Origin: Eutreptiella sp. 'Long Island Sound 2002'
Lineage: Eukaryota; Euglenozoa; Euglenophyceae; Eutreptiales; Eutreptiaceae
Direction of reading: 5' to 3'
Assembly: GCA_964036045.1 (NCBI GenBank)
Contig: OZ038379.1
Location: 181,242,436-181,306,435 of the forward strand
Length of the DNA stretch: 64,000 bases
The position numbers and the translations under genes were made by a program. Below the pieces are notes generated by a model. That model was not told where the DNA came from and ran no database searches. It worked only from the letters and a program-made list of their open reading frames with translations. Positions 21,706-35,500 of the stretch are shown here, in pieces (positions within the stretch are counted from its first letter, which is position 1; each line of letters starts with the position of its first letter).

Positions 21706-23559
21706 CTGCAAGAGATGCGGGCGCGTCCTACCGCGGGAGGGGGGGGGGGGGTTCGAACAAAGGGTCCGGGAAAATGGGATTCAGCAAAATCTACTGCCAT
21801 TTAATGTGTCCCAATCCCTCAAAACCAGTTGTGTCCCAGTTCAGAAAATTCCCTTTGTCTCATCCAAGGTTGCTTGTTGTCACCGGCCTTTCAGTACTGC
21901 AGTGCGGGATGGCTGCTGACGGCACCTGAGCCACATTGGTGGCAGTGGTTTCCTTTTATCCAAATTCAGAAAATCCCCTTTGTCGCATGCGAGGTTGCGT
22001 GCTGAAACAGAGTTTTCAGGACTGCACCACAAGCACGACGGTCCTCGTCCTGCGCCGTCCCACGCATATGGTCCAGCTTTCTGAGCACACACATCAGTCT
22101 TCTTCTGCCTCTACCGGTTGGCCGGTTGGTGTGACGAAATGTGCACCAATCCGGAAAACTTGGCGATTAATTGTGTCCCAAACTTGGGACACAATACTTT
22201 TAGAATTTCGGGTGCTTATTTTTCACCCCCTGTGTGACATTCCGTCTGGTTGTTGCTTCTTTATAGGGCCCTGGACGGTCACCCGTTCTTCCCTCCGCAT
22301 GTTGCGTCGGGTCGCTGCTTTCTGTCGGCCGCTGCAGCCAGTGCTCTTGCTGGTGTCGTTTCCGCGTCCGCGGAGCCCATTGGTTGGTGTGCCGGGGCTG
22401 TGCTGGATGTGGCATGGTGTGCCGTTGGCACGTCAGTGGCGCCCAGTAGTTGGCATATTGAGGATGTGCTGGTTGTTGCCGGGGTTGTGGGCTGCTCTGC
22501 TTTGCTCTGCTGCGCTGTGTGCTGCGCTGCGTCGCCCTTGTACGCGCGTACTCCTCTGGTGCGTACTGCATACTGCGTTGCGCTGCTCCTCTATGCACCT
22601 CCGCCCACTCTGTGTGACTAGGCGTTGCGCTGTCGTGTGCTGCTCTGACGTGTGTTGTGCGGCTCTGTTCCGTTGTGCATCTCTGTCGGCTCTGCCCCCC
22701 CCCCCCCCCCCCGGTACTGTATTAGGCAAGAGATACAGGCGCGTCCCACTGAGTCCGGGATGCAGCGAGGGCATGGTGCTTTCGGCCCACGCCCGAATGC
22801 TACCCAATTCATGGCTCCAGGCGGCACGCTGGCGGCAGGTCTGGTGCGCAGCGCGCGCGGCGCGGCACGGCGAGGGGCACAGAGGCACAGAGGCACAGCA
22901 GCCAAGGGACCTGTTGACTTTCAGAAGTTGGCAGAGCTGCTGGATGTACCCGGCGTCATCGTGCGGGCGGCGCCCGCCGGGGCTCTTGGCGTGTCTCCGG
23001 TGGTCGGCCGCGTGCGCCCCGGTGTCGCTTGGTCGAGCCTGGCAGCGCAGGCCGGTGACTTGGTGGAGGGCCGAGATGATGGGGCTGTGCAGCTGCTTGC
23101 GGGGCAACGGCCCCCCTGGATTGTCATTGCTGGACCCCGATCGGTTCAAGGACGCATCGGCCTTGGCCTCAGCACTCAGTCGGGCCCTACACATGAGACA
23201 CGGTGGAGGCCGCAGCGGTGAGCCCCTTGGGTCGGCGCTGGGACCGCCGGAGGACTTGGCCTTCGCGCGATCTTCGGAGGAGACCGCGGAGTCGGAGGCT
23301 TCGTGCTGCTGGAGGTACGCCGAGATCTGCGGATGACGGGCAAGAGGGGTAAGGCTGTGGCGAAACACGCGTACACACACGCACACACGATGCGGACACA
23401 CCTAAACCCGACAACCGTCCTGTGGACTGCACGACGAGGCACTGGGCGCGGACGTGAAGACTCCTCGTCAGGCCATGAATGACAATGTCATGTGGCTGGG
23501 CGCCTTTCTGCAGGGCACAGCCACAAGACTGTGATGACACAGACACACACACACACACA

Positions 23560-23599
<40 letters not shown>

Positions 23600-26500
23600 A
23601 CGGGGGAGAGGCGAACGCAGGGGGGAGAGGGAGAGAGAGAGAGAGAAAAGAAAAGTGTTCCTCAGTTTCCCCAAAAAGACCATGTGTAGCTCATATGCTC
23701 AACCATGGTTGGCAGCGGTTGCTGGTTGGCGGTTGGTGGCAGTTGGCGGTTGGTGGCGGTTGGTGGTTGGCGGTTGGTGGTCCCTTGGGGCAGTCCTTAA
23801 GGGCGGTCCCGAATAAAAAAAAAATTCATAAAATCTAGTTCCTAAAAGAGCCCCTTGGGCGAGCGCACTGGTGTCCCAACGGTGAAGCAAAACATGTACA
23901 CGGGGGCCTTCGTTCATGCCCAGAAGATGAGCAATGGGTGATGTAAGAGTATAATGAATGAAGAAGAACACATCATCAATGATGAATGACATCAGGCCAA
24001 TAAGATGGACGGCTCCGTGATAAGAAGCTCGAAAATCGTAGCCTGAGCGTCTACCCGACTTCTCACGCATGCAGCACGCAACACAAGGCCCCCACCATCG
24101 GTGAAGCTGTGCTTGCGAGGTGACGGCCTCTCGCACTTTTTTCCCCTTAAGGACAGCCCTGGGCCTGAGTGGAGGCCACTGCATACGCACTGCCCCAGAA
24201 GCCTGACTGTTTGGTTGGATTGCAACTGCTCCGGCCCCGGTTGTTTGTGGACTGGGGGCTGCAACAGGAGAGAGAATTCAAAGGCAAGAACACCCCCCCC
24301 CCCCCCAGGACAGTGTGTAGGACCCTGAAATTACGAACCCACGTTCACGGGGACGCTCTCTGCTTCATGGCCAAGACATGGGCAAGACACAACACCACAG
24401 AAACAGTACTGAAGAATGGTTGGCGGTTAGTGGCGGTTGGTGGCGGTTGATGGTCCTTGGGGGCTGTCCTTAACAAAAAACATGGGATCGTTTAGGACAG
24501 CCCTGACTTCGGCCCTTGTTGTGGCGTGTCATACGGGCAGCCGTCCTTCGGTGCACTTGGGCTCGCCACAACCGCATACACTGCCCAATGGTGAGGCTGC
24601 TTTATTGCCCGTCTCAGGCCGGGGGACGGCCACGGAGAAGGGTCAGGCCATGCGAGGAAAGGATGCACAGACCATCATGTGTACGCACGGAGGACGGGAC
24701 GGGGGGGCGGGGCGCAGAGGGATGGATGGCTTGAGCACTCCGGGGGGCAGCTCCCTGGGACCCAGGCATGAAGCTCTGGCTGCTTGACGTCCCTACCCAG
24801 GCACCCCAGACAAGACATGGCGAACAGAAATTTGCTCTGACCGGGGGTGGTTATCTACCGCCCCATCCCCCCAGCGCCCTCTCCAACCCCCCTCCCCCCC
24901 CCCAGGCAAAGTAAGGCAGACCCGGGAGCCCGTGGTGGAGGGGGGGGGTGGAAAATGGGCTCCCAAGGCCCCCCACCCCTCAACCCAATTTTCTCCCGCC
25001 TCCTATTGGCTTCGCTAACCCACGGGGTTTAGGCTCTTGTGCTCTAGAGCACGGGACCTGGCAGTTTATGGGGGCAACTTTGGGCAGCTCGACCCCCCCC
25101 CCCCCTCGGACTGCCATAGAACGTTCTGGGCAACTTCCCACCCCCCACCCTGTGTGCCGACGCGACGTGCAGAGGGGAGGGTGCGATTGGGGGGGGGGGG
25201 GGCAAAGGGCCGACAGGGGAGACGAGGTGGAGGCATGCGCCAAGCACCACGAACGAGGGCATGAGAGACAGATGGGGCGAGTGGGGGGTACCTCTGAGAC
25301 GGGCCGTTGGCCGTCCTTTCCAAACTGGTGCAGCTCCTGGGTCAAGGCCTGGATCCGCTGGTCCATCGCTTGGAGCTCCGCCAAAGTGGGTCTCGACCTC
25401 TGCTCCTGCTGTAGCAGCTGCACTTCTTCCTTCAGCTGCGCGTTGGTCTGGAGCAGCTTGGCCACTTTCTCGGAGGCCCGCAGGTTGATCTGATGCAGAT
25501 GGGTCATCTTCTGACGCTCCTCCTCCAACTGCGCGGTCTTGTCGCGGAGCAGCTCCATCCACGCGGCATCGCCGTCCTGCCGCGCTGGGTGCGCGCCCTC
25601 CACCGCGGTCTTGTCGCGCTCGCGCGCGACGTCCCTGTCTCTCAGGCCGCGGCGCAGGTCGGCCGCCTGCTCCTCGACCTTCGCGATGTGGGCGCTCTTG
25701 GCGTCCAGCTGCTGCTGCAGGTACTCGAGCATGTCCATGACCTTGCGGTCTCTCGAGTCCGCGCTCCCGCCTCCGCTGCGGGCGCTGCGGTGCTGGGACT
25801 GCCGGCCCATGAAATGCTGGAACACCTTCTCCCCGCGGGCGACGCGCTTGGTCTCCTTCGCCGACAGGTCGTCCACCTTCTTCTGCAGCCGCTTAATCTG
25901 GTCCTCTTTGGAGCGCAGCAACCGGCAGTTCTGCTCGATTTGGTGGTTGAGCTCCGTCTGGAGCCGCTCCTGCCGGCGCAGCGTGCGCACGACTTCCTGC
26001 TGCGTGTGGACGCTTACGCTGAGCTCCACGTCGCCGGACTGGAACGAGCTCTGGACCGAGCTGGACGACGTCACGACGCTGATGGAGTCGTTGGTCAGGG
26101 TCTGGGAGGCGCTGTGCGTGGGCGACGGTGCGAGCCGGGCCCCCGAGGGCGACGCGGTCGGCGCCGGCGGGCAGTCCGCGCGCGCGTCCCCCGCAGCGGA
26201 CGCGGCTTCCCCCGGGGCGGACGCGGGTGGCCCCGCGTGCGCCAGCAGGCGCCCCGCCCTGGGCCCCGACTGCAGCAGCTGCGCAACCGCCTGCAGCATC
26301 GACTGCTCGCCGCGCTCCAGATCGGGAAGGCGCTGGAGCTCCGCGATCTTTGCGAGCAGCTGCGCGGCGGTGTAGCTCTGGTCCCACGCCGGAGGCCATT
26401 CGTCGGTGCCCCCGACGGGGGACTTGCCCTTGTCCGAGGGGGTCGCGTGCGTCGAGGGGTACGGACCGGATCTCTGCGGAGCGGTTTGCGAGGCGGGGTG

Positions 26501-29500
26501 TTCGGAAGGGGACGGGGGCTGCGGCGGCTGCTGAGACTGCGGGGGGGACGAGACTTGCACTGCCGCCGGCTCCTGCAATGCGGAACCCTGTGATGGCTCC
26601 ATCGCCGGGTGCTGTGGCGGCGGCGGCGGCGTTTGCTGATGCGGCTGCGGTTGCTGGTCCCGTTCGGATGGCAAAGGCTGCGGCAGCGGCTGCTGTTGGT
26701 GGTGCTGCTGCTCCTGCGGTCGCATGAGCTGCTGAATCTGCTGCAGCGGCTGTTGTGGTTGCTGCTCCTGCGGCGGGTGCTGTTGTGGCTGGCGAGCTGG
26801 CCGCGGCGGCTGGGCTTGGGGCGCACCCTGCTGCTGGGGGTCGGCCCACTGACGCGGCATCGGCCGAGTCGGCGGATGCCAGTCTGCAGGATCCTGCTGC
26901 GCGCGATGGCCGTGCTGCGTTGGGGGGGGTTGCTGGTGGTGGTGGTAATGGTGGTGGTGGTGGTGGTAGGGGTAGGGGTAGCTGTGGTAATGCCCGTACT
27001 GCAGAGGCACCCCAGGCGACGCCTGGTGCGCATCGGAGTGACCAGCGGCTGCAGGCGACGGCCCGGAGTAGCTGGTGGCGGGCGGATGTCGGAGGGCGGC
27101 TAATCGGTCCGCCAGCTCGGCATCCGTCGGGGACGGAGGCAGCGGACGTGCGGCAGCAGAGCCCTCGGCCACACCTCCGGGCTGACGTGGCATGGCCGTG
27201 GGGCCGTGACCGCTCGGCGGTGGCTGATCCTGCGCCGCGACCTGTTGTTGACCGTCGAGGCCATGGTCCTGCTCCTGCGGGCGCCCGAGTTGCGGACCGT
27301 TGCTCACGAAGGGGGGCCCATGAAGCGGGAGTCTCTCATCCAAGGGCTCGGTGGAGTCCAGGCTGGTCGACGGTGCAAAGCTGCTGTTGGCGATAGCATC
27401 GAGCGACTGAGAAGGCGGAGATGGGAGAGCCGGCAAGAGAGCACACGAGTGTGACCGTAGCAGCAGGGCACGGGATGACGATGGGTCCATATGGGCTTCC
27501 TCTACGGCTGCAAAGCACAAGTGTCGTCCCCTGGAACACCTGCAATAGGGCTCCGACCGAATGGTCTCCTCATACCCGTGCCGCTGTGCATATCAATATG
27601 ACGCGGTGGACATGTGAACAGGGCACAAGAACAATGAAATTTAGTGGTACGTGCGAACACCATCTCAAAAAACAAAAGCCGAACGCGCGGAGGAGCAAGA
27701 AGTGACGAAAAGCTATGACCCTCCTCTTCGCCGCCTCCCTCCCTCCCTATCATCCCTCCCGCGATGACCCACGGACCGACTGGTCGGCCACGCGCTGAGC
27801 AGTGCCGGTCGTGCAGGTGCCCCCAACCTCCCGCGACCGTCCGACGGGAGCGAGCCGGACTCTGCTGCCGCGTCCCAGATCCGAAGCGACGAGAGAGGGC
27901 AGGGCTGGGATGCATCGGAAGGGGGGAAGCCCCTCCCCCCCCCTGTGTGACATTCCGTCGGGTTGCGGTCTCTTTACGGGGCCCTGGACAGTCACCCGTT
28001 CTTCCCTTCGCATGTTGCGTCGGGTCGCTGCGTTCTGTCGACTGCTGCGGCCGGTGCTCCTGCTGGTGTCGTTTCCGCGTTCGCGGGGCCCACTAGCTGG
28101 CGTACTGGGGGCTGTGCTGGTTGCTGCAGGGGTCGTTTTACAGTTGCTGCTGCCCACTCCCCTCCGCATCCAGGTCATCCACCACATGCTTCGCCAAATG
28201 TCCATGTGCGTGAGGCCCAATTGCTCCACCCCTCGCGTATTGTCCTGGTTGTCCGCCACCTGCCTTCCCACGCTGCCACGTGCGTGAGGCCCAAGTACTC
28301 CATCTCTGCGCGTGGTGCACATGGGCCTTGCGTGCACCTTCATGATTTCCACGGGTGGCGTGCGCGCCTCCGCGGGTGGCATGGGTGGTTTGCGCGGCGC
28401 TGTGCCCGCGCCGTTGTCCTTGGTTCTTCCCACCCCGGCTTTGTTGGAGGTTCCTTCCCTTGCCTGCCCAAACAGACATTGCCACAGGCAGGGCGGTCCT
28501 TAGCAGAAAAAAAAAAGTGTTCCAGAACCAGTTTTCCCAAAAAAGCCCGCGTGCACTCCATGTGCTCAACCATGGTTGGTGGCGGTTGGCGGTTGGCGGT
28601 TGGCGGCAGTTGGCGGTTGGCGGTTGGCGGTTGGCAACTGGCGGTTGGTGGCGGTTGGTGGTGGTTGGCGGCGGTTGGTGGTTGGTGATTGGTGGTTGGT
28701 GGCGGTTGGCAGTGGTTGGCAGTTGGCGGTTGGTCGCCGCTGGCGGTTGGCGGCGGTTGGTGGCGGTTGGCGGTTGGCGGTTGGCGGTTGGCAACTGGCG
28801 GTTGGTGGCGGTTGGTGGTGGTTGGCGGCGGTTGGTGGTTGGTGATTGGTGGTTGGTGGCGGTTGGCAGTGGTTGGCAGTTGGCGGTTGGTCGCCGCTGG
28901 CGGTTGGCGGCGGTTGGTGGCGGTTGGCGGTTGGCGGTTGGTGGTCCCTTGGGGCGGTCCTTAAGGGCGGTCCTTAGCAAAAAAAAAAAAATCTGGTCCC
29001 TTAAGGACCGCCCTGGCCACAGGGACCCCAGTGGTGGCCCACCGGGCGCCGGATTCCCCGGGAGTTGGCCAAACAGGTCTGTGCGCTGCAGGGGCCCCGG
29101 GGTTGGTGCACTGGGTGCCGCGTCCCCTGCGCGCGTTGGACCACAACCCCTGGCTACCACGGTGAGCTCCGTGGCCGGATACCTGTGTCGAGGCCATCCT
29201 CGGCGACGTTGGCGGCGCCGTTCCCTGTTGCGTGAACAAGCGCGGGAGGGGCCAACCCCCTGTGTGACATTCCGTCGGGTTGTTGCTCCTTTACGGGGCC
29301 CTGGACGGTCACCCGGTTTCCCTTCGCATGTTGCGTCGGGTCGCTGCTTTCTGTCGGCCGCTGCGGCCGGTGCTCTTGCTGGTGTCGTTTCCGCGTTCGC
29401 GCCCCCCCCCCCCCCCTTTCAGGGCGCCCAGCCCATGCCCAGCCACCGTCGCCCTGACGGCAAGTGCCAGCCTCAACGGCATTTGTAACCGACAGTAACC

Positions 29501-32500
29501 GCCCCCAACCGCTTTGGCAACCTCCTCCAACCGCCTACCTAACCGCCTCTGGGGCCACCTTTGAGGTCCCTTCCATTCTGATGCAACCCTGGGGCAGAGG
29601 CACACCACAGAGGCCACCGAGCCCACGCTGCCGCATCGCAGCACGTCATGGCCGGTGTGGATGTCCGCGGCGCTGTGGTTCTCCTCCGCAGGTCCCGGCG
29701 GCCCCGCGGGGCGCATGAACTGGTCCACGCCGGGCGGCGTGTAGTCGCCGTGGCGCCCGGGCCCGCCCCCCGCGCGGGGCCCGCCCCCGGCGCGGCCCTC
29801 CGGCGCGTCCGGGTGCGGGAGGGGCAGAACGACCCCCGGCGGAGCGCCCGGCGGCGGGGGGGCGCCGGTCGCGTGATGGTGGGGGTAGTGGCACTGCGAC
29901 CGCAGCCACGCCTGGGGGCCGGGGTGGTCGTGCCCTGCGCCCGTCGCGGCGGCCGCATCATCGGCGCCAGCGGAGCGGTGCGCGAACGCGGCGGTCCGGA
30001 AATGGTGCGGGCGGGGCTGCGGCGGGGCGGCCGCCGCGCTGGACTGGGACGGGTCGTGGTAGTCCTCGCCGGTCTTCCGGCACTCGGACGAGGGGCGTAG
30101 GGCGCTGTCGCCCGCCTCCCCCGCGGGTTCTCGGGGCCCAGGCGGCGCGGCCACTCGCGACGTGGGGTGCGGGGCATACTCCCCCGCGGCGGGGGGCGTC
30201 CGGAGCGCTTGAGCGGGCGGGGCGTCCGCCGCATCGGGGCCGCGTGACGCGGGCGCCGCGCGCGCGGGGGCAGGGCCCTGAGGCGGATAGGGCAGATCGG
30301 CCTGGAACGGGTCGTGGGCGATCACGGCCGGTGGCTCGGGGGGTGCGAGCGAAGGCGCGACGCCGCCGCCCCCGCCGTCGGAGTGGGTCGCGTGCCGTGC
30401 CCCGGGGAACGAGTCCGGCGCCGCGGTGGCGGGGGCCCGGGGGCTGCCGTGCGGCTCCGGGGGGGACCGGCCCTGCGGCCCGCCGCACGGCGACGCGATG
30501 GAGTTGTCGTCGAGCTGCGGGGACAGCACCGACTGGGGCGGGTACTCCGCGGGGGGAGTGTGGGCCATGCGGAACCCGCTGTGCCCCGGGGGCGGCGACG
30601 CGGGATGGCCCTGCGGGAGCGGCAGCGGCTCCAGCGGCGTCCGGGGGTGAGCCTCGCAGGGGGCCGTGCCCGTGGCGCCGAGCCCCGAGGGGTACGGCCG
30701 CGCGACCACCCGCCCGGTGTGGGACGCGCCCCCGGCCCCCGCGACGCGCGTAGGCGACGAGCCGTAGCTCGAGGGCGCCGGCGACGAGGCGTACCCAGAG
30801 GACGCGGACAACATCGAGGCCAGCAACAACGAGCTGGTGGTCGACAGGGAGGCCTCGAGAGGGGCCCCGTGGAACGGCGGCCCCCCCGCGGCGCCGGGGG
30901 CCGACCGGGTGCGGTCGGAGCCGCCGCGGTTGTTCTCCCGCTCCTTGCCCTTGGCGGAGGCGGCGGCGCCGGGGTCCGCCCCCGGGCCCGGCGACGGAAG
31001 CGCGGCGGGCCCCGCGCCGCCGCTCGGACCCGCGTACCACGCGGCGTCCGGGTACGCGTACGGGGCGCTGTCCCGCCAGCCGTCCCCCGGCCCCACCGGG
31101 GCCTGGGCCGCCCCCCCCGGCGCCGGGGGCGGGGTCTGCACGACCATGCCCCCGGTGTGGCTGCCCCACGCGTCCGCCGCCGCCCCCTCCGCCCCGCGGG
31201 GCCGCCCGGACCCCGCCGCCGCGCCGCGGTCGCCGCGCAGCGCCGGGTGCCGCGCGGAGATGCCCGCGTGCACCCCGCCCCCGGGGCTGGGGCGCCGGGC
31301 GGCGTCCGAGCAGTCGTCGCTCCCCCCGGTGCCGAGCGCCCCGGCGTCAGGGGGGAGGCCGTGGTACGGGGCGGCGTCCTCGGGCTCGGCCAACTCGGAG
31401 GTGTTGACGGGCTGCGCGGCCGCCGGTTCCTGGGCCGGCGAGAGCGGCGCGCGGTCGGAGGCCGCGGGGTCGGTGCTGGAGGGGGACAGCGTGCACGGCA
31501 CGACGCGGGGGGCGGGGTCCGCGTGGGGCTGTGGGACGGAGTCGGGGGCCGCGCCCGAGGCCGGGGGCGGGGGGGCGGCGGGCGGGGGGTCCAGCCCCGG
31601 GCGGTGGGCGAAGCGGCGGCCCGCGTACCCGTCCGTCGTGGCGACCTCCAAGGGCGCCGCTTCCGCGCGCTCCACCGGCCGCTCGTGGTCGTCGGACGCC
31701 GGGGCGTGCTCGACGAGCTCGGGCTCGCTGCCCGCGGGCTGCCACTGCGGCGACGCCCCGTCGTTCCCGGACGCCGCGCACTCGCCGCCGGGCCGGGGGG
31801 CCGGGGGGCCGGTCGCGTGCGCGGCGGCGCCGGCGCCGTGGAGGAGGTCCCGCCCGAGGGGCGGCGGGTGCTGCGCGGGGGACGTGGGGGGCGTCTCGGG
31901 GGAGTGCAGCCGCAGCGAGTGCAGCGACGACGCGCCGGAGGACGGGGTCTCGGAGGCGGCGAGGGGCAGCGACGACGAGAGGGACGAGGGGGTGGACCGG
32001 GCGGAGGTCGGCATGCCGCTGTGGAAGGGGCCGGGGGGCGTGATGGGGGGCACGGGGATGTGGCGCGCCGCGGCGCCGTCCGGCAGCGCGGCGGCCGCGG
32101 CGGGGGCCGGGAGAGGGAAGTGCCCGGGGCCCGCGCCGGGCCGCTCGTGGGGGACGTCGTCCGTGTAGCCCTCGGAGAAGAGCAGGTCGCGCGGGGTCGA
32201 GCCGGCGCTGGCGCCGGAGCCGGCGGGGCGGTCGGCGGCGTCCGCGGTCGCCAGCAACGACCCGCCGTCGGACTCCACGGGCTCCGCGCTGCCCCGCTCC
32301 GGCAAGAGCCACGCCACGTCGCCGCGGTCCCCGTCGGCGGCGGGGCCGGGGCCGGCGTAGAAGGCGGGGCCCTTGCGCCCCCCGGCCCCGGCCCCGGGCA
32401 GCAGGTGCATGACGTCGAGGGACCCGGTGTTCGCGGGGCCGTCCCGCTCGCTGCCCTCGAAGTCGGAGTCGCTGCGGTCGCTCTGGTCCGGGTGCATGCC

Positions 32501-35500
32501 CCCGAACGGGGGGTCGGCGCGGCCGGGGGCCGGGGGGTCGGGCTCCCGCGAGGGCGAGGGGAACAGGGGGGCGGCCGCCGTCAGGTCCTCGTGGGGGGGC
32601 TGGGGGCCGGGGCTCGGGGGGGCGTGGGCTGGCAGCGGCAGCCCCACCAGCGCCGACTGGGCCTGCGGGTACGGGGGCGTCGAGTGGGGGCCGGGCCGCA
32701 CGGGCTCCGCGTAGGAGTTGACGGAGGACTGGCCGGTCCCGGAGCTGGGGGAGTGGGCGGACACCTGCGGCGGCGGGGGGGGGGGGGGGGGCGAGGGAGA
32801 AGAGAGGAGGCGCGGGGGGGGGGGGTCTGGAACCATAAATGGCCCAAATCAATATTTCCCTTTGTAAATGTCAGTGTTTCCCACCATGAAATCTGGGTCC
32901 GGGGTGGGGGGGGGGGGGTCTGTATGAGGTTAGCCCCCGTCCTCCTGCGGTTGTCAGCCGTTCTAATACATCCCTGGGGCCCGGTGACGGAGGGGGCGGC
33001 GCTGCACCGCATGGTACCGGCAGACTATCGCACTGGGGAGGAGCGTATGCGAAAATTGGAATGGCGAGATGTGGTGCAGAGAGAATTTGGCACCAATCCT
33101 GAAATACCACTGCAAACTTCAATTACCACATTCCCAGAGTGTGGCGCAGGAAGAAGCCCAGACCGTGAACGGTGGTTATTATTTCTTATGGGCCTTTGGC
33201 TGGCCGCAGTTGTTTCTTGGAGGTCTGAATGGCTGTTTGGACGGTTCCTCTTCTTTCCCGGAGGGTGTTGGGCACAATGAAAATGTGGATGCCAAAACAG
33301 CCAAAAAAAAAAAGGCTTTCGACCGTCAAATGCCGTGGCATAATTTGGCACACTTTCGTTGTGCCAAATCATGCCATTCCGAATGTTGCGTGTTCCTCAC
33401 CCCCCCCCCCCCGGTCGGGCAACAGCGCGGCCTGCAGGCCCAATGAAACGACACGCTGAGCGGTGGGAGTGGGGGCCAGGCTTTTGCCTGGTGACCCGGG
33501 AGGCCAGGCCCCAAACGACCCCCCCCCCCAACCGCTGTAACTGACGGCAGTTCGTAATGAACGGGGGGAGGGGGGTGAGTAGGGCTACGCTGCATTTGGG
33601 CATCGGCTGCACGACAACCGGCGCCCTGGACATGTGGTAGACGTGTGCAACACGCGGCTGCCTCAGGCCTTTGCTGGCGCCGTGTGAGTGGAGGGGGAGG
33701 GGGGGGGGCGGTTCTGTGGGGGAGAGGGCCCGGCGCACTGCTCACGGGCGCGGGGCCCTGGGCAGACGGCCTTCACTTCCGGGCAGTCCTAGACCGTGAG
33801 GTCTGAAGGTCTGAAGCCCCCCCCCCCCCCACCGCCCCCGCCCCGCCCCACCACCAGATCTGCGGCGGGGAATGGGAACGCGTGGCCCAGGGCGTGCCGC
33901 ATCCCCAAGTGCTGTGAGCGGAGCAACGGGCGCCCATGTGGAATGCTTGTGCCTGCTGCCCCTGCAGCACGGCGAAGGGAGGGGGGGTAGTGGTGTGTGT
34001 CCGTTCCGGGAGCGGACGGTAAACTTGCAGGTCCCCGGATTCGAAGCCGCGGCGGATATTCCTGGAGCCCGGATGCCTGACTACTGAGCTACCTGCCCGA
34101 ATAGTGCGGTTGGGCGGCCCCTGCGGGTTCGGAACCAACCCGACTCGGGACCTCCTCCGTGTGTTATTGAGTGATGGATCACCAGGTGCTATACATCGGT
34201 GGTGCGCTGTGTTTCGTCGTGGAGTGTGCACCGCGCGCCGGGCGCTCGGCGGGGGGGGGGGGGGGGGCGCTGAAGGTCTTCGCGAGGCTGGCGACTGCAC
34301 CTGCGACGAGGAGGTGGTGGTGGACGACTCATTGGACGGGGAACTGGACGACAGGTACGACGAGAGATGCGCGGAGTCGTCCGGGGCCGGGGCCAGCAGC
34401 CGCGGGTCGAAGATCAGGGGGTGGGCTTTTGGGCGGCCGGCGAACGTGGGCCCAAAGAAGGAGCTGTCGGGGAGGGCGGCGTTGGTGGCGTACACCCCCG
34501 CGGCGGTGGTCGGAGATGCCACGGCGACGGCGGACGTCGCGGAGGCGTGCGGCTCGGCCCCCTCCGCGGCGAACGCCGCGCTGCCCGTGTGGCTCTGCAG
34601 CACGGACTGCCGCGTGTGGCTGCTGATGGCGCGGCTCCCGCTGTTGGCGCCGAGGCTTTCCGTGGAGGTCAGCGAGTCAGAGCTCTCCGTGGATCGCATG
34701 CGGTGGGACTGCAGGACCTGCAGCTGCGCCAGGTACACGTCCGTGTTGGTGGCGTGCTGGGGCATGGGGTTGCTGCCGGCCCCGCTGTTCCCGCGGCCGC
34801 TCGCCGTACGGCTGCTTCCTGCGACAAGTTGGCAAAACCATTAAGCGAGGGGAGGGTATCCTCGACCCCTCTGTATGGTGACACAGGGGGGGGGGGATCT
34901 CAGTCAGGGAGCATCATATCCATTTGCCAAACAAATGCGGGAAAATTGCGGGTAAATTGCGTGCCTCGTACCCCCCCCCCCTTTGTAATAGCTACGCCAA
35001 AGTACGGAATTAATACGGTCCCTACGCCTACTGTAGCTATTACAAGGGCGTGGCTTGTGCACGACACATACAACTACCGACATACACGTGAGAGAATGCA
35101 TGGTATGAGTGCACCTTAACCTCCGCCCACGTATAGTACACAAATATCCCAAAAATCAGAGCTATGTGGGTTCAAGTGGGCAAACACTCACAACAAATGT
35201 GTCCATGACCCTATGTAGCTGGCAAATTTGTCACCAAACCCATGTGTTATGCGGCTGCACTAAATTTGTACCGAATTAAAATTAGGTACCAAATTAATAC
35301 GGTCCCTACGCCTACTGTAGCTATTACAAGGGCGTAGCTATTACAAGGGGGGGGGGGGGTAGTACGTGGTATGCGTGTTGTGATCAATAAAAATCATCCT
35401 ACCGTCCGAGGTGGATGCTTGGGTTTTACTATGCGGGGGAGTCTAAAGAAATGATGCAACTGCAATGATGCCATTGGCAGTAGTTACACTTGCCGGTTCC

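Noticed and set aside
21936-23336. 466-codon plus-strand open frame
   Set aside because: It overlaps repeat R2 and exon E antisense, and its Cys/Leu/Arg translation follows the repeat rather than a protein family.
30314-33280. 988-codon plus-strand open frame
   Set aside because: It is antisense to giant-gene exon C, in extremely GC-rich DNA where stop codons are rare. Its Arg/Gly-rich translation has no motif, whereas the minus-strand frame has consistent splice junctions at both neighbours.
34030-34100. Functional tRNA gene
   Set aside because: T stem and anticodon arm do not form properly, although A- and B-box-like strings are present.
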